This document shows, piece by piece, positions 1 to 9,402 of a stretch of DNA of 64,000 nucleotides. The stretch is taken from assembly GCA_002634395.1 (NCBI GenBank), contig NSJM01000001.1:19504-83503 (forward strand), read 5' to 3'. The position numbers were made by a program, and so were the translations under genes. Numbering within the stretch: the first letter of the stretch is position 1; each line of letters opens with the position of its first letter. This stretch comes from Candidatus Methylomirabilis sp. Lineage in GTDB: Bacteria > Methylomirabilota > Methylomirabilia > Methylomirabilales > Methylomirabilaceae. The notes under the pieces were generated by a model. That model searched no databases and was not told the origin of the DNA. It saw only the letters and a list, made by a program, of their open reading frames with translations.

Positions 1-539
1 TGGTAAAGCCCCCAGGGGCTACACCCTTCCGGGTGGTTCCAGACGCTACAGGTCGTCCCCTGACCACGGTTCTCATGCCAGCGGCACCGGCGCCCTCCTT
101 CCCAGTCGTTCCCCCAGGGATAGACCCGGCCATCAACCCCTCTGGCTCCCTTCTCCCATTCGAGCTCAGTAGGCATGCGAAGGCCCGCCCACTCGCAGTA
201 GGCCTGGGCATCCGCCCAGTTCACGCAGACAACGGGATGATCAGCTTTGTCTGGGGGGAACTCCAGGCCATGCCAGATCGGTTGACCCCAAGTGGCCTGA
301 TCCGGTGGATGATGACCCGTCGCCTCGACGAACGCCTTGTACTGGGCATTGGTCACCGGATGGAGCGCCAGATAGTAGGCCGACAGATGGATCGGAAACC
401 GTGCACTCCCCGCCAGAAACTCTCCCTCGTGGCCTGCCCCGGACTCCGATCCGGGGATCAGCAACAGGAGCGTCCCGTCCCGCTCATTCTCGATCAGCAG
501 ATCGCGGCCATGGGCAATTGATCCATGAGATGCCTGCAT
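1..539 (-). CDS. Formylglycine-generating-enzyme (SUMF1/EgtB/PvdO)-type protein, 3' end cut by window edge
   Basis: The reverse strand is open from an ATG at 539 to the left edge (about 179 residues visible). Seen: [13 protein letters not shown], then [32 protein letters not shown] and VYPWGNDW. These are the successive signature blocks of the FGE-sulfatase (SUMF1) fold. Family members oxidise Cys to formylglycine or act as non-heme iron C-S enzymes; which reaction applies cannot be told because the C-terminal active-site part is outside the window. The start follows the TGA of the upstream HEAT-repeat gene by 2 bases, and the GAGGAGTGAGG around that stop serves as its ribosome site, so the two are probably translationally coupled. 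A short N-terminal region of about 25 residues precedes the domain, with no signal peptide. I am confident of the family and not of the substrate. Confidence 0.85.
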   Translation of the reverse strand, partial: MQASHGSIAHGRDLLIENERDGTLLLLIPGSESGAGHEGEFLAGSARFPIHLSAYYLALHPVTNAQYKAFVEATGHHPPDQATWGQPIWHGLEFPPDKADHPVVCVNWADAQAYCEWAGLRMPTELEWEKGARGVDGRVYPWGNDWEGGRRCRWHENRGQGTTCSVWNHPEGCSPWGLY

Positions 540-541
540 CC

Positions 542-2071
542 TCACTCCTCGACCTCGATAGCTGTTTCGGTAATCTCGACGGTCATCTGCTCATCCACCG
601 CGATAGCGCCCCGCAGACGGTGACGAGCAAGGACCTCGATGAGCCGACCGCATGCCCAGCGCCCGTTCTTCCGATCTCCTCCTTGTGTCAATGCCGCCTG
701 CAGCGCGTCCAGTTGGTCCGCGCTGAAGCTGACGGCGCGCCTTCGATACAGTGCCCCATCGAGCACTGCAGGCGCCAAGCGTTCGAACCAGATTCTCCCG
801 CTGTCGCGACCGGTCGGTGTTTCGGAGAAGACAAACTGTGGGGTGATCTCGCAGAGTGCCAGGCAGGCCAGGCGCACCAGCCAGTGGCGATGCGTACGAA
901 CCTTCTCGATGTCGCCCGCGGTGATCGCGCCGCTGCTCGCCAATGCGGCCAGCGCGACCACGGCATCAAGCGGGGACCCCCGGAGCATGTTCTTCCGCAA
1001 GGTATCCGGAGGCTGCCCAACGAATTCCGCGCTACGGCCTCGTTCAATCCACCGGGCCAAAGCCGCACCGAAGGCAACTCCTGGCGCCGGGGCCCTCTCG
1101 GGAATCTCGCCGACAGCCGAACGGTGTTCGATCAATTCATCGAGCAGAGCAGCCTCGGCGGGGTTCTCAGGCCGCCAGCCAGATCTTCCCAGCAGGTCGA
1201 GTGCGGCAACGGCGCTAACCAGAGGGATCTGAAACAGCAAGGCAAAGATCTCCGACCACTGCCGATTCCTGGCGCAGTTGTCGAGGACCGTTGCGGCCTC
1301 CTGCTCTGTCAGTTCACTCGCAATCTTGCGCCGGCGGCTCTCCCGGAACAGCCCGCTCAGCCTGGTATCGCCGCTCCTGCGAATCAGTTCGCCGATCCGC
1401 CTACGCAGCCTCTCGTCGCCGGCCCGGTATTCTACACGGAGATGCTGAAGCTCGACATCGAGGTCAAAGTAGTGTTGGAGCTGCCCCGTCAGCAGAAGCA
1501 GCACACAGCGGCGGCCGATGCGTTGAGGCTGATAACCCACCTCCTTGACGACGGCTGCCACGGCTCCATCGGGATCGGCGATGGCGAACTCACAGAGCGC
1601 ATCTACGGCACCCGTATTCGTGAGCATGCGCAGGGCCGCTTTGGCACACTTCGCAATCTCCTGATCCCGATCGTTCTCTGCATCCATCAGGGGCCTGACC
1701 GCCGCCTCGCTCTCACCGGCCAGCTCTGGTCGGTTGGCTTTCAAGGCTGACAGTACACGCACCTCAACCGGCTTGCGGGCGACATAGCGACGCTCGGCAA
1801 CGATACGGCCCAGTTGCTCGTCACGCCCCTTCGCCCACAGGACACACAAGATATCGATGGCCGCCGCATCCTTAAGCGCGCGTAGCGCGGCGTCGGCCGT
1901 CAAGCGTACATCTGAGTCTTCTGAACGGAGGGCCTCGATCAGATACGGTACGGCGCCAGATGAAGAATCTTCGGCTAACTTACGGCACGCCTCCCGGCGC
2001 AACCGAGGGCCCAGCAGCGGAACCCTGGAGTATAGCTGGCTGGCGTATTTTGCGAGATCTTGCTCGTTCAT
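542..2071 (-). CDS. HEAT-repeat protein
   Basis: 509 residues, almost entirely alpha-helical. Helical pairs typical of HEAT/PBS-lyase repeats are clearest at the N-terminus ([32 protein letters not shown]) and around residues 100-165 ([19 protein letters not shown]). The central and C-terminal parts are helix-rich but more divergent. There is no signal peptide or membrane segment, so it is predicted cytoplasmic, and no catalytic motif is visible; a scaffold or protein-binding role is the family expectation. It begins at an ATG preceded by AGGA about 8 bases upstream and runs into the FGE-type gene with a 2-base gap, so the pair is probably one operon whose products act together. The specific function is unknown. 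Confidence 0.75.
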   Translation of the reverse strand: MNEQDLAKYASQLYSRVPLLGPRLRREACRKLAEDSSSGAVPYLIEALRSEDSDVRLTADAALRALKDAAAIDILCVLWAKGRDEQLGRIVAERRYVARKPVEVRVLSALKANRPELAGESEAAVRPLMDAENDRDQEIAKCAKAALRMLTNTGAVDALCEFAIADPDGAVAAVVKEVGYQPQRIGRRCVLLLLTGQLQHYFDLDVELQHLRVEYRAGDERLRRRIGELIRRSGDTRLSGLFRESRRRKIASELTEQEAATVLDNCARNRQWSEIFALLFQIPLVSAVAALDLLGRSGWRPENPAEAALLDELIEHRSAVGEIPERAPAPGVAFGAALARWIERGRSAEFVGQPPDTLRKNMLRGSPLDAVVALAALASSGAITAGDIEKVRTHRHWLVRLACLALCEITPQFVFSETPTGRDSGRIWFERLAPAVLDGALYRRRAVSFSADQLDALQAALTQGGDRKNGRWACGRLIEVLARHRLRGAIAVDEQMTVEITETAIEVEE

Positions 2072-2141
2072 GGCGCCATTCCTAACGCTCCCATCATCCC
2101 GGTAACGAGGTATTTGTCGCGCGGAGGCTCAGCCGCGCCGA

Positions 2142-2438
2142 CTATGTCGCAGGCGGCGCAGCTCGTCGCGCGTCAATCAATTCGCGGACAGCCGGAACCA
2201 GATAGACGGTGGAAAGATCGAACCGTGACAGACAATCGGCCAGGACCCGTATTCGATCGCCCAAAGTCAGGCGATGATCGATGATCGCCACAAGTTGTCC
2301 TCGCAGCAGACAGGTCCCGCTTCTCACGACGAACTCCTGCTGATCCAAGCTCTCGTAGAGGACCTTGACGCCAAGCCGCTCTGCCAGCTCTTCAAGTTGT
2401 TGTAGGAGTCCGGCTTCGACCATTGCACTCGCCAACAT
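2142..2438 (-). CDS. Small conserved-looking protein of unknown function
   Basis: 98 residues, soluble, Leu/Arg-rich. The segment VVRSGTCLLRGQLVAIIDHR followed by LTLGDRIRVLADCLSRFDL reads like a compact alpha/beta fold, but I do not recognise a family. It sits 70 bases upstream of the HEAT-repeat gene on the same strand and could be the first gene of that small operon. The start is uncertain: an internal ATG five codons in (MVEAGLLQQ) is equally plausible, and no strong ribosome site decides between them. The reading frame is preferred over overlapping ones because of its codon pattern and its fit between neighbours. It ends in TAG. Confidence 0.5.
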   Translation of the reverse strand: MLASAMVEAGLLQQLEELAERLGVKVLYESLDQQEFVVRSGTCLLRGQLVAIIDHRLTLGDRIRVLADCLSRFDLSTVYLVPAVRELIDARRAAPPAT

Positions 2439-2515
2439 AGGTGACCATCATCTACAGAAACCACCCTACAGAAGAAGTGCACGAATGTCAAGGTGACGAA
2501 CAGCGTACCCGGACG

Positions 2516-2563
2516 GATAAGAAAACCGCTGAGGGACTCACCGGATGGTCAGTCCCTCAGCGG
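2516..2563 (-). terminator. Rho-independent terminator after the small exported protein
   Basis: A perfect 13-bp inverted repeat (2526-2538 with 2551-2563, 12-base loop) lies 40 bases after the stop of the 85-residue exported protein. On the minus strand it is followed by TTTTCTTAT. This is the geometry of an intrinsic terminator for minus-strand transcription. Confidence 0.85.
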
Positions 2564-2602
2564 TCGGAGGGAGGGGAGGAGGTCAGGCAGAGCAGGAAAC
2601 GT

Positions 2603-2860
2603 TTACCGCCAGTGGCCTGGGACCCAGGCACCCCACCGGGTGAAGTGTCCGGGCATCCAGACAGGTTGAGAATAGACAGGCACAGGTCGCATACGCCATC
2701 CTGGAGCTGGCGCCACAACAGGAACGCGGGTGACGACGACCGGGTACGGAACCCCGACGTTGATCCCAACTCGGACCCATGCCAGAGCCGGGCGAGTGAT
2801 GGCAACCAATCCACCGATCACGAGCGCCATGACGACTAGTTTCGACAGATACTGTTTCAT
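2603..2860 (-). CDS. Small exported protein with WxPGHW-type C-terminus
   Basis: 85 residues. A classical signal peptide is visible (KLVVMALVIGGLVAITRPALA, cleavage after residue 27 by eye), followed by a short Val/Pro-rich region and the C-terminal motif VWMPGHFTRWGAWVPGHWR. Tandem W-x-P-G-H-(F/W) motifs of this kind occur in small periplasmic or outer-surface proteins of unknown function in Gram-negatives. The start is well placed: AGGAGGG lies 7-8 bases upstream of the ATG. It is monocistronic, closed by the hairpin terminator downstream and divergent from ligA. Its role is unknown. Confidence 0.8.
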   Translation of the reverse strand: MKQYLSKLVVMALVIGGLVAITRPALAWVRVGINVGVPYPVVVTRVPVVAPAPGWRMRPVPVYSQPVWMPGHFTRWGAWVPGHWR

Positions 2861-3038
2861 GATCGTTCCCTCCTGTTGTGATTGTTGTCGTTGTTTGCCT
2901 GATTAGACAGCCCACCTCGGCAAGGGTTTAAGGGCCGAATTACCTTGCCTCGCTACATAAAGTCTGCTACCAATAGGCTGAGAGTAACAGCGTGAAACCC
3001 CTCTATTTATAAAGAGTTATAGTGGTTATACATCGTGA

Positions 3039-5081
<2,043 letters not shown>

Positions 5082-5100
5082 ATGCGGCTTCTTCCGGATC

Positions 5101-5315
5101 TTGTGTGGGTAAACGATATACCGATGCGCTCCCGGGTATGGCAGGAGGCCGTCTCTCTCCCGCCTCTCGGAGCGACCGTACCGGTCGCTGCCGGGCGGCA
5201 GCCTTCGGGAATTCCCTCGTAGGCTCGATCAGTTTCCGTATTCCTTTCCGGCCGCGACTTGGTGGGTCCCCGCTCCTTTGGCGAAGGCCGTTCCGGCTCC
5301 TGCCATACCCACACG
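5101..5315. repeat. Structured spacer with competing inverted repeats (ligA-higB gap)
   Basis: This 337-base gap (5082-5418) holds no convincing gene. The arm 5295-5310 (GGCTCCTGCCATACCC) is the reverse complement of 5134-5150 apart from one base. The adjoining 5305-5315 (ACCCACACGA) also pairs with 5101-5111 (TTGTGTGGGT). The two left arms thus compete for overlapping right-arm sequence. A near-palindrome around 5170-5190 (AGCGACCGTACCGGTCGCT) lies inside. It could be a miniature mobile repeat or a structured RNA. I recognise no known family. Confidence 0.5.
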
Positions 5316-5383
5316 ATTCCCGGCAGGGACCCTTGTTGCCTTTTCCGGGTTTATGGAAAAAGGGGCCGTTGAAGCCAATGATG

Positions 5384-5412
5384 TTGACCAGTGATGCGCG
5401 ACACGCTACACT
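5384..5412 (+). promoter_or_regulatory. Sigma-70 promoter giving a leaderless higBA transcript
   Basis: TTGACC (5384-5389), 17-base spacer, TACACT (5407-5412). The higB ATG begins at 5419, about where transcription should start, and no Shine-Dalgarno is present, so the mRNA is predicted to be leaderless. Confidence 0.6.
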
Positions 5413-5418
5413 TAAAAC

Positions 5419-5697
5419 ATGATAGTGAGCTTCAGGCACCGGGGGCTTAAAAGGTTTTTCGAGGAGGAGGATCCCCGAAAGCTTCCGCCGGATATGGTGG
5501 ACCGGATTAAAGCTATACTGGCGCGGTTACACCAAGCGGAGGTGATTGAGGACATGAACATCCATTCCTACAGACTTCATCCGTTGCAAGGAAGTCGAAA
5601 AGGGGAGTGGGGCGTAACGGTGAGGGCAAACCGGCGAATTACCTTTCGATTTGAGGAGGGGGATGCGCTAGAGGTGAATTTAGAGGACTACCATTGA
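5419..5697 (+). CDS. higB: RelE/HigB-family toxin of a type II toxin-antitoxin pair
   Basis: 92 residues, typical HigB length. Seen: MIVSFRHRGLKRFFE at the start, a helical middle (VDRIKAILARLHQAEVIEDM), then HPLQGSRKGEWGVTVRANRRITFRFEEGD. That last stretch is the L-x-G-x-R-x-G-x-W-(S/G)-(I/V) block with the basic R-x-N-x-R-I-x-F strand that defines RelE/HigB ribosome-dependent mRNA interferases. It lies 13 bases upstream of the antitoxin gene, toxin first, the usual higBA order. It has its own promoter directly in front. No inactivating change is visible. Confidence 0.9.
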   Translation: MIVSFRHRGLKRFFEEEDPRKLPPDMVDRIKAILARLHQAEVIEDMNIHSYRLHPLQGSRKGEWGVTVRANRRITFRFEEGDALEVNLEDYH

Positions 5698-5710
5698 AAA
5701 GGAGAACGCG

Positions 5711-6019
5711 ATGAAGGCTTTGAAAATGAAGAATCCGCCCCATCCGGGCTTTTCGGTGCGCGTGGACTGTCTGGAGCCACATGGGTTGAGCGTAACCGAA
5801 GGGGCGAAGATCCTTGGTGTGTCGCGGTCTGCGTTGAGTAATCTGGTGAACGAGAATGCTGACCTGTCGTGGGACATGGCTATTCGCCTGGCCAAGGCAT
5901 TTGGCGGTACGCCGGACGGATGGATGCGGTTACAGTTTCAGTATGATGCGGCCCGGGTGGCAGAACGGTCCAAACATATCAAGGTGAAGACTTTTGCCGC
6001 GGATAGGGTTTGTGTGTAG
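5711..6019 (+). CDS. higA: HigA-family antitoxin (XRE helix-turn-helix)
   Basis: 102 residues. The helix-turn-helix is seen as LSVTEGAKILGVSRSALSNL followed by NADLSWDMAIRLAKAFGGTPDGWMRLQ, the hallmark of VapI/HigA antitoxins. It neutralises the HigB toxin and normally represses the operon by binding its promoter. The start is supported by AAAAGGAGAACGCG directly before the ATG, unlike higB, which lacks a ribosome site. That asymmetry could raise antitoxin output over toxin. The protein ends in TAG. Confidence 0.92.
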   Translation: MKALKMKNPPHPGFSVRVDCLEPHGLSVTEGAKILGVSRSALSNLVNENADLSWDMAIRLAKAFGGTPDGWMRLQFQYDAARVAERSKHIKVKTFAADRVCV

Positions 6020-6032
6020 GGCGTGCTGCTGG

Positions 6033-6072
6033 CTGTGCCCCCCAAAGGCAGGGCAAGCCCTGCCTTTACACA
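6033..6072. terminator. Hairpin after higA
   Basis: An 11-bp perfect inverted repeat (6044-6054 with 6057-6067, two-base loop) can be extended by CTGTG/CACAG at its outer ends. The flanking T-run is short. It may be a terminator for higBA or a palindromic repeat unit. Confidence 0.5.
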
Positions 6073-6082
6073 GAGACCAATC

Positions 6083-6124
6083 TGGACAATGGCGAGATTG
6101 CTTCGCCCGGCTCGCAATGGCAGG
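6083..6124. repeat. Dispersed ATTGCGAGC...GAAGCAATCTC-type repeat copy
   Basis: Read on the minus strand this is ATTGCGAGCCGGGCGAAGC followed by AATCTCGCCATTG. It matches from memory the short repeat 'ATTGCGAG-n-GAAGCAATCTC' found dispersed in many bacterial chromosomes. It is a single partial copy with no coding role. Confidence 0.5.
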
Positions 6125-6160
6125 GCTAGAGTCTAGGCCAATAGACCGTCGGAGGTATGC

Positions 6161-7216
6161 GTGGAACAGAAGCGGAAGATAGCACTAGTGGTAGCGCTAC
6201 TGGCACTGGCTGGTGCGGCGCTCTTCGTCGGCTGGGAGCTAGTCCGCGAAAAGGGGGGTGGCGAGGATTTGGTGGCCAACGGAACTATCGAGGCTACCGA
6301 GGTCGAGGTCAGCTCGAAACTGCCTGGTCGTCTCGCTCAACTCCTGGTGAAGGAAGGGGACCAGGTCCAGGCAAATCAAGTCATTGCTCGACTCGACACG
6401 TCAGAAATCGAGGCAGAGGTAGCGCAACAGCAGGCGGCACTGGCCAGAGCCGAGGCGCAGCTCAAGGAGCAGCTCGCCGGCTCGCGCCTCCAGGAAATCG
6501 AAGAGGCCCGCGCCAACCTGCAGCAGGCCGAGGATACCCTGAAGCTGGCGAGAGACGATTGGAGCCGATTTGATACCCTTTTCAAAGAAGGGGCCATCTC
6601 AGCGCAAGAGCGAGATCGCGCCAAGAACAGCGTCGAGATCGCGCAGAGCCAGGTCAAGGCAGTGCAAGAACGATATGCGCTGGTGAGGATCGGGCCTCGA
6701 TCGGAGGTGATTGAGGCGGCCCGCCACGAACGCGATCGGGCGAAGGCGGCGCTTCACATGGCCCAGGTCCGACTTCGCGACAGCACCATCCTGGCGCCCC
6801 TCGCTGCCATTGCCCTCACTAAGCGGGCCGAACAAGGAGAGGTCGTCAATCCCGGCTTTCCCATCCTGATCCTCATTGATCCGGATGATCTGTGGCTTCG
6901 CGTCTACATCCCGGAGTCGGAGATTGGATTGGTGAGCATCGGCCAGGCCGCGGCGGTCACTGTCGATTCATTTCCGAATCGGCGCTTCGAAGGGAAGGTG
7001 ATCGAGATCAGCTCGAAGGCCGAATTTACCCCCCGCACGGTCCAGACCAAGAAGGAGCGTGTGAACCTGGTCTTCGGGGTTAAGATTAGCCTGGACAACC
7101 GCGAGCGCCTGCTGAAGCCAGGGATGCCGGCCGATGCCGAGATCAAGGTAAGAGGCGACGGGATAAAGCGAACCAGCCGTCGACCGTCCGCCCGTTGGAG
7201 TCCCCTTAATGGCTGA
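6161..7216 (+). CDS. HlyD-family periplasmic adaptor (membrane fusion protein) of an ABC exporter
   Basis: 351 residues, GTG start with GGAGG six bases upstream. One N-terminal membrane anchor (IALVVALLALAGAALFVGW), then the split lipoyl domain (NGTIEATEVEVSSKLPGRL...VKEGDQVQANQVIARLD), a long coiled-coil hairpin (about residues 85-215, Ala/Glu/Gln/Arg-rich), then the returning lipoyl half and beta-barrel (GEVVNPGFPILILIDPDDLW). The adaptor links an inner-membrane ABC pump to an outer-membrane channel. It overlaps the ATPase gene by 8 bases and so is cotranslated with it. Closest in layout to the YhiI/YbhG type. No TolC gene is in the window. Substrate unknown. Confidence 0.88.
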   Translation: MEQKRKIALVVALLALAGAALFVGWELVREKGGGEDLVANGTIEATEVEVSSKLPGRLAQLLVKEGDQVQANQVIARLDTSEIEAEVAQQQAALARAEAQLKEQLAGSRLQEIEEARANLQQAEDTLKLARDDWSRFDTLFKEGAISAQERDRAKNSVEIAQSQVKAVQERYALVRIGPRSEVIEAARHERDRAKAALHMAQVRLRDSTILAPLAAIALTKRAEQGEVVNPGFPILILIDPDDLWLRVYIPESEIGLVSIGQAAAVTVDSFPNRRFEGKVIEISSKAEFTPRTVQTKKERVNLVFGVKISLDNRERLLKPGMPADAEIKVRGDGIKRTSRRPSARWSPLNG

Positions 7217-8201
7217 GTTCGACTTCGATCACTACGCCATCATTACCAAAGGTCTGACCAAGCGATTCGGCAAGATCGTCGCCGTAGACCATGTAGACCT
7301 GAAGATTAAGAGAGGTGAGATCTATGGATTCCTCGGTCCCAACGGGGCCGGGAAGTCCACCACCATCCGGATGCTCTGCGGCCTCATGGACCCGACGGAA
7401 GGGACAGGGTATGTGCTAGGCCACGAAATCACCGCGGAGCCGGAGCGAATTAAGGAGAAGATCGGCTACATGTCCCAACGGTTCAGCCTGTACGAAGACC
7501 TGACCGTCAGGGAAAACCTCGACTTCTACGCCAGCCTCTACTCGGTCCCGAATGGGATCAAGAAGGCCCGAATTGAGCAGATGATCCAGATGGCCGATCT
7601 GACCGGACGTGAGGACACGCTGGCAGCCCATCTGTCAGGCGGCTGGAAGCAACGACTGGCCCTAGGGTGCAGTATCATTCATAAGCCGGAGTTGCTCTTC
7701 CTGGATGAGCCGACCGCAGGGGTTGACCCGGTCTCCCGCCGCAACTTTTGGGACCTGATCTACCGACTCTCCGAGGAGGGGATCACCATCGTGGCCACCA
7801 CCCACTACATGGATGAGGCGGAGCACTGCGACAGTCTGGGATTTATCTACCAGGGTCGGATTGCAGCCCAGGGCAGTCGTGAGGAGATCAAGGCGAATGC
7901 CCTCAAAGGCCAGGTCATCGAGATCGAATGCCAGCCGATGCGGGAGGCCACGATATTCCTTGAAACACTTCCCGGCGTGGCGGAGGTCGTCCGATTCGGG
8001 AACACGATCCACGTTGTCACGGAGGACAGGAGCCTGTCACCCACTGAGGTGGAGACCCGCCTGATCGGTGAGCAGCTCAAGGTCAACCGGGTTGAGGCGG
8101 CGACCCCGTCGATCGAGGATATCTTTGTCTCATTCGTCGGTCTGGTCGACCGGCGCTCCCTCCGGGCGCAACTCAAGCGAATGCGGGAGGGCGGGATATG
8201 A
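7209..8201 (+). CDS. ABC-2-type exporter ATPase subunit
   Basis: 330 residues. Walker A GPNGAGKST at residues 43-51, Q-loop region (IGYMSQRFSLYEDLTVREN), signature LSGGWKQRLALG near residue 143, Walker B LLFLDEPTAGVDP near residue 165, and the switch His in TTHYMDEAEHCD. The extra C-terminal 90 residues (IEIECQPMREATIFLE onwards) are typical of the CcmA/YbhF group. It energises export through the adjacent permease. It overlaps its neighbours on both sides (8 bases upstream, 4 downstream ATGA), a tightly coupled three-gene operon. The signature has W where many relatives have M/Q (SGGWKQ), which is tolerated in the family. Confidence 0.93.
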   Translation: MAEFDFDHYAIITKGLTKRFGKIVAVDHVDLKIKRGEIYGFLGPNGAGKSTTIRMLCGLMDPTEGTGYVLGHEITAEPERIKEKIGYMSQRFSLYEDLTVRENLDFYASLYSVPNGIKKARIEQMIQMADLTGREDTLAAHLSGGWKQRLALGCSIIHKPELLFLDEPTAGVDPVSRRNFWDLIYRLSEEGITIVATTHYMDEAEHCDSLGFIYQGRIAAQGSREEIKANALKGQVIEIECQPMREATIFLETLPGVAEVVRFGNTIHVVTEDRSLSPTEVETRLIGEQLKVNRVEAATPSIEDIFVSFVGLVDRRSLRAQLKRMREGGI

Positions 8202-9328
8202 GGTCACGTCTGCTCGGTATGATCCGCAAGGAGTTTATCCAGATGTGGCGCGACCGCTTTACGCTGGGGATGATGCTGTTTATGCCGATGATGGTCCTCG
8301 GCATCATCGGCTGGGCCATCAATACCGACGTCAAGCATATGCCGACTGCTGTCCTCGATCAGTCCCGGACGCCTGAGAGTCGAGATCTCCTCCATGCGTT
8401 TACCAATTCTCAGTATTTCAACCTCGACTATCATGTGGACAGCTATGAACGGATCACATACCTCATCGACGGCGGCAGCGCAAAGGTTGGGATTATCCTG
8501 CCTCCTGACTATGCCCGCTCGCTGCGACAGCAGCGCGTGGCTCAGATCCAGGTAATTGTGGACGCCTCAGACCCGCTGGTGGCGACATCAGCCATCAACG
8601 CGGCCAACGCCATCGGTCAGGTCGGTTCGCTCAAGATCGCGTCAGAAACGCTCCAGCGGAGCGCCGGTCGGGTCACACCCCCGACTCCACTGGATGTCCG
8701 AGTCCGGGCCTGGTATAACCCGGACCTCGTGAGCGCCATCTTCATTATTCCGGGCCTGCTGAGCTTCATCCTGATGCAAACCACCATCACCATCGTTGCG
8801 ATGGTCGTAGTACGGGAGCGTGAGCGCGGAACGCTCGAGGCGCTGATCGTCAGCCCGCTGCGCCGCTGGGAGTTGATGATCGGGAAGATTGTGCCGAATG
8901 TCGTCATCGCCTATGCGCAGATGACATTCGCCCTCGTGTTCGGCGTCTGGTTCTTTGATATCCCGATACGCGGCAGTTTGCCCCTTCTGTACTTTCTGTC
9001 TCTGTTCTTCATCATGGGGACCTTGGGTCTCGGCATCCTGTTATCCACTATCGCCAGGAGCCAGCATCAGGCCATGCAGCTCGCGTATTTCATCTTTGTT
9101 CCGTCGGTCTATCTCTCCGGCGTGCTCTTCCCGATCGAGGGAATGCCGCCCTTAGCCAAGAGTATTGCGTATGTGATTCCTCTCACCTATTACGTGGAGA
9201 TTGTCCGGGGGATCATGCTGAAGGGGATCGGGATCTCCTATCTCTGGACTCACCTGCTGGTCCTCACCGCCATCGGGGCGATCCTGATCACGACAAGCAT
9301 TCTCCGATTCCATAAGAAGCTCGGCTGA
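8198..9328 (+). CDS. ABC-2-type exporter permease
   Basis: 376 residues. An N-terminal membrane segment (LGMMLFMPMMVLGIIGWAI) is followed by a large periplasmic domain (about residues 45-175), then five membrane segments in the C-terminal half with the ABC-2 motif VVVRERERGTLEALIVSPL and LSGVLFPIEGMP. This is the YhhJ/YbhR-like architecture paired with HlyD adaptors. The ATGA overlap with the ATPase supports stoichiometric translation. Likely exports a drug, lipid or small polypeptide; the sequence does not say which. Convergent with dnaE. Confidence 0.92.
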   Translation: MRSRLLGMIRKEFIQMWRDRFTLGMMLFMPMMVLGIIGWAINTDVKHMPTAVLDQSRTPESRDLLHAFTNSQYFNLDYHVDSYERITYLIDGGSAKVGIILPPDYARSLRQQRVAQIQVIVDASDPLVATSAINAANAIGQVGSLKIASETLQRSAGRVTPPTPLDVRVRAWYNPDLVSAIFIIPGLLSFILMQTTITIVAMVVVRERERGTLEALIVSPLRRWELMIGKIVPNVVIAYAQMTFALVFGVWFFDIPIRGSLPLLYFLSLFFIMGTLGLGILLSTIARSQHQAMQLAYFIFVPSVYLSGVLFPIEGMPPLAKSIAYVIPLTYYVEIVRGIMLKGIGISYLWTHLLVLTAIGAILITTSILRFHKKLG

Positions 9329-9402
9329 AAGCTGGATTGTGGACGAGGCAGGCCGGCCGGATTATCATAATCACCGGATTGTTGGTGGTAGGATTTTCAC
9401 GA

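Noticed and set aside
305..1750. A 481-codon plus-strand frame overlapping the FGE-type and HEAT genes
   Set aside because: It is antisense to two genes with clear family or fold features, Pro/Arg/Gln-rich, and without any motif.
2583..2915. Overlapping minus-strand frame of 110 codons over the small exported gene
   Set aside because: The 85-residue frame has a signal peptide, a strong ribosome site and a terminator; the other frame has none.
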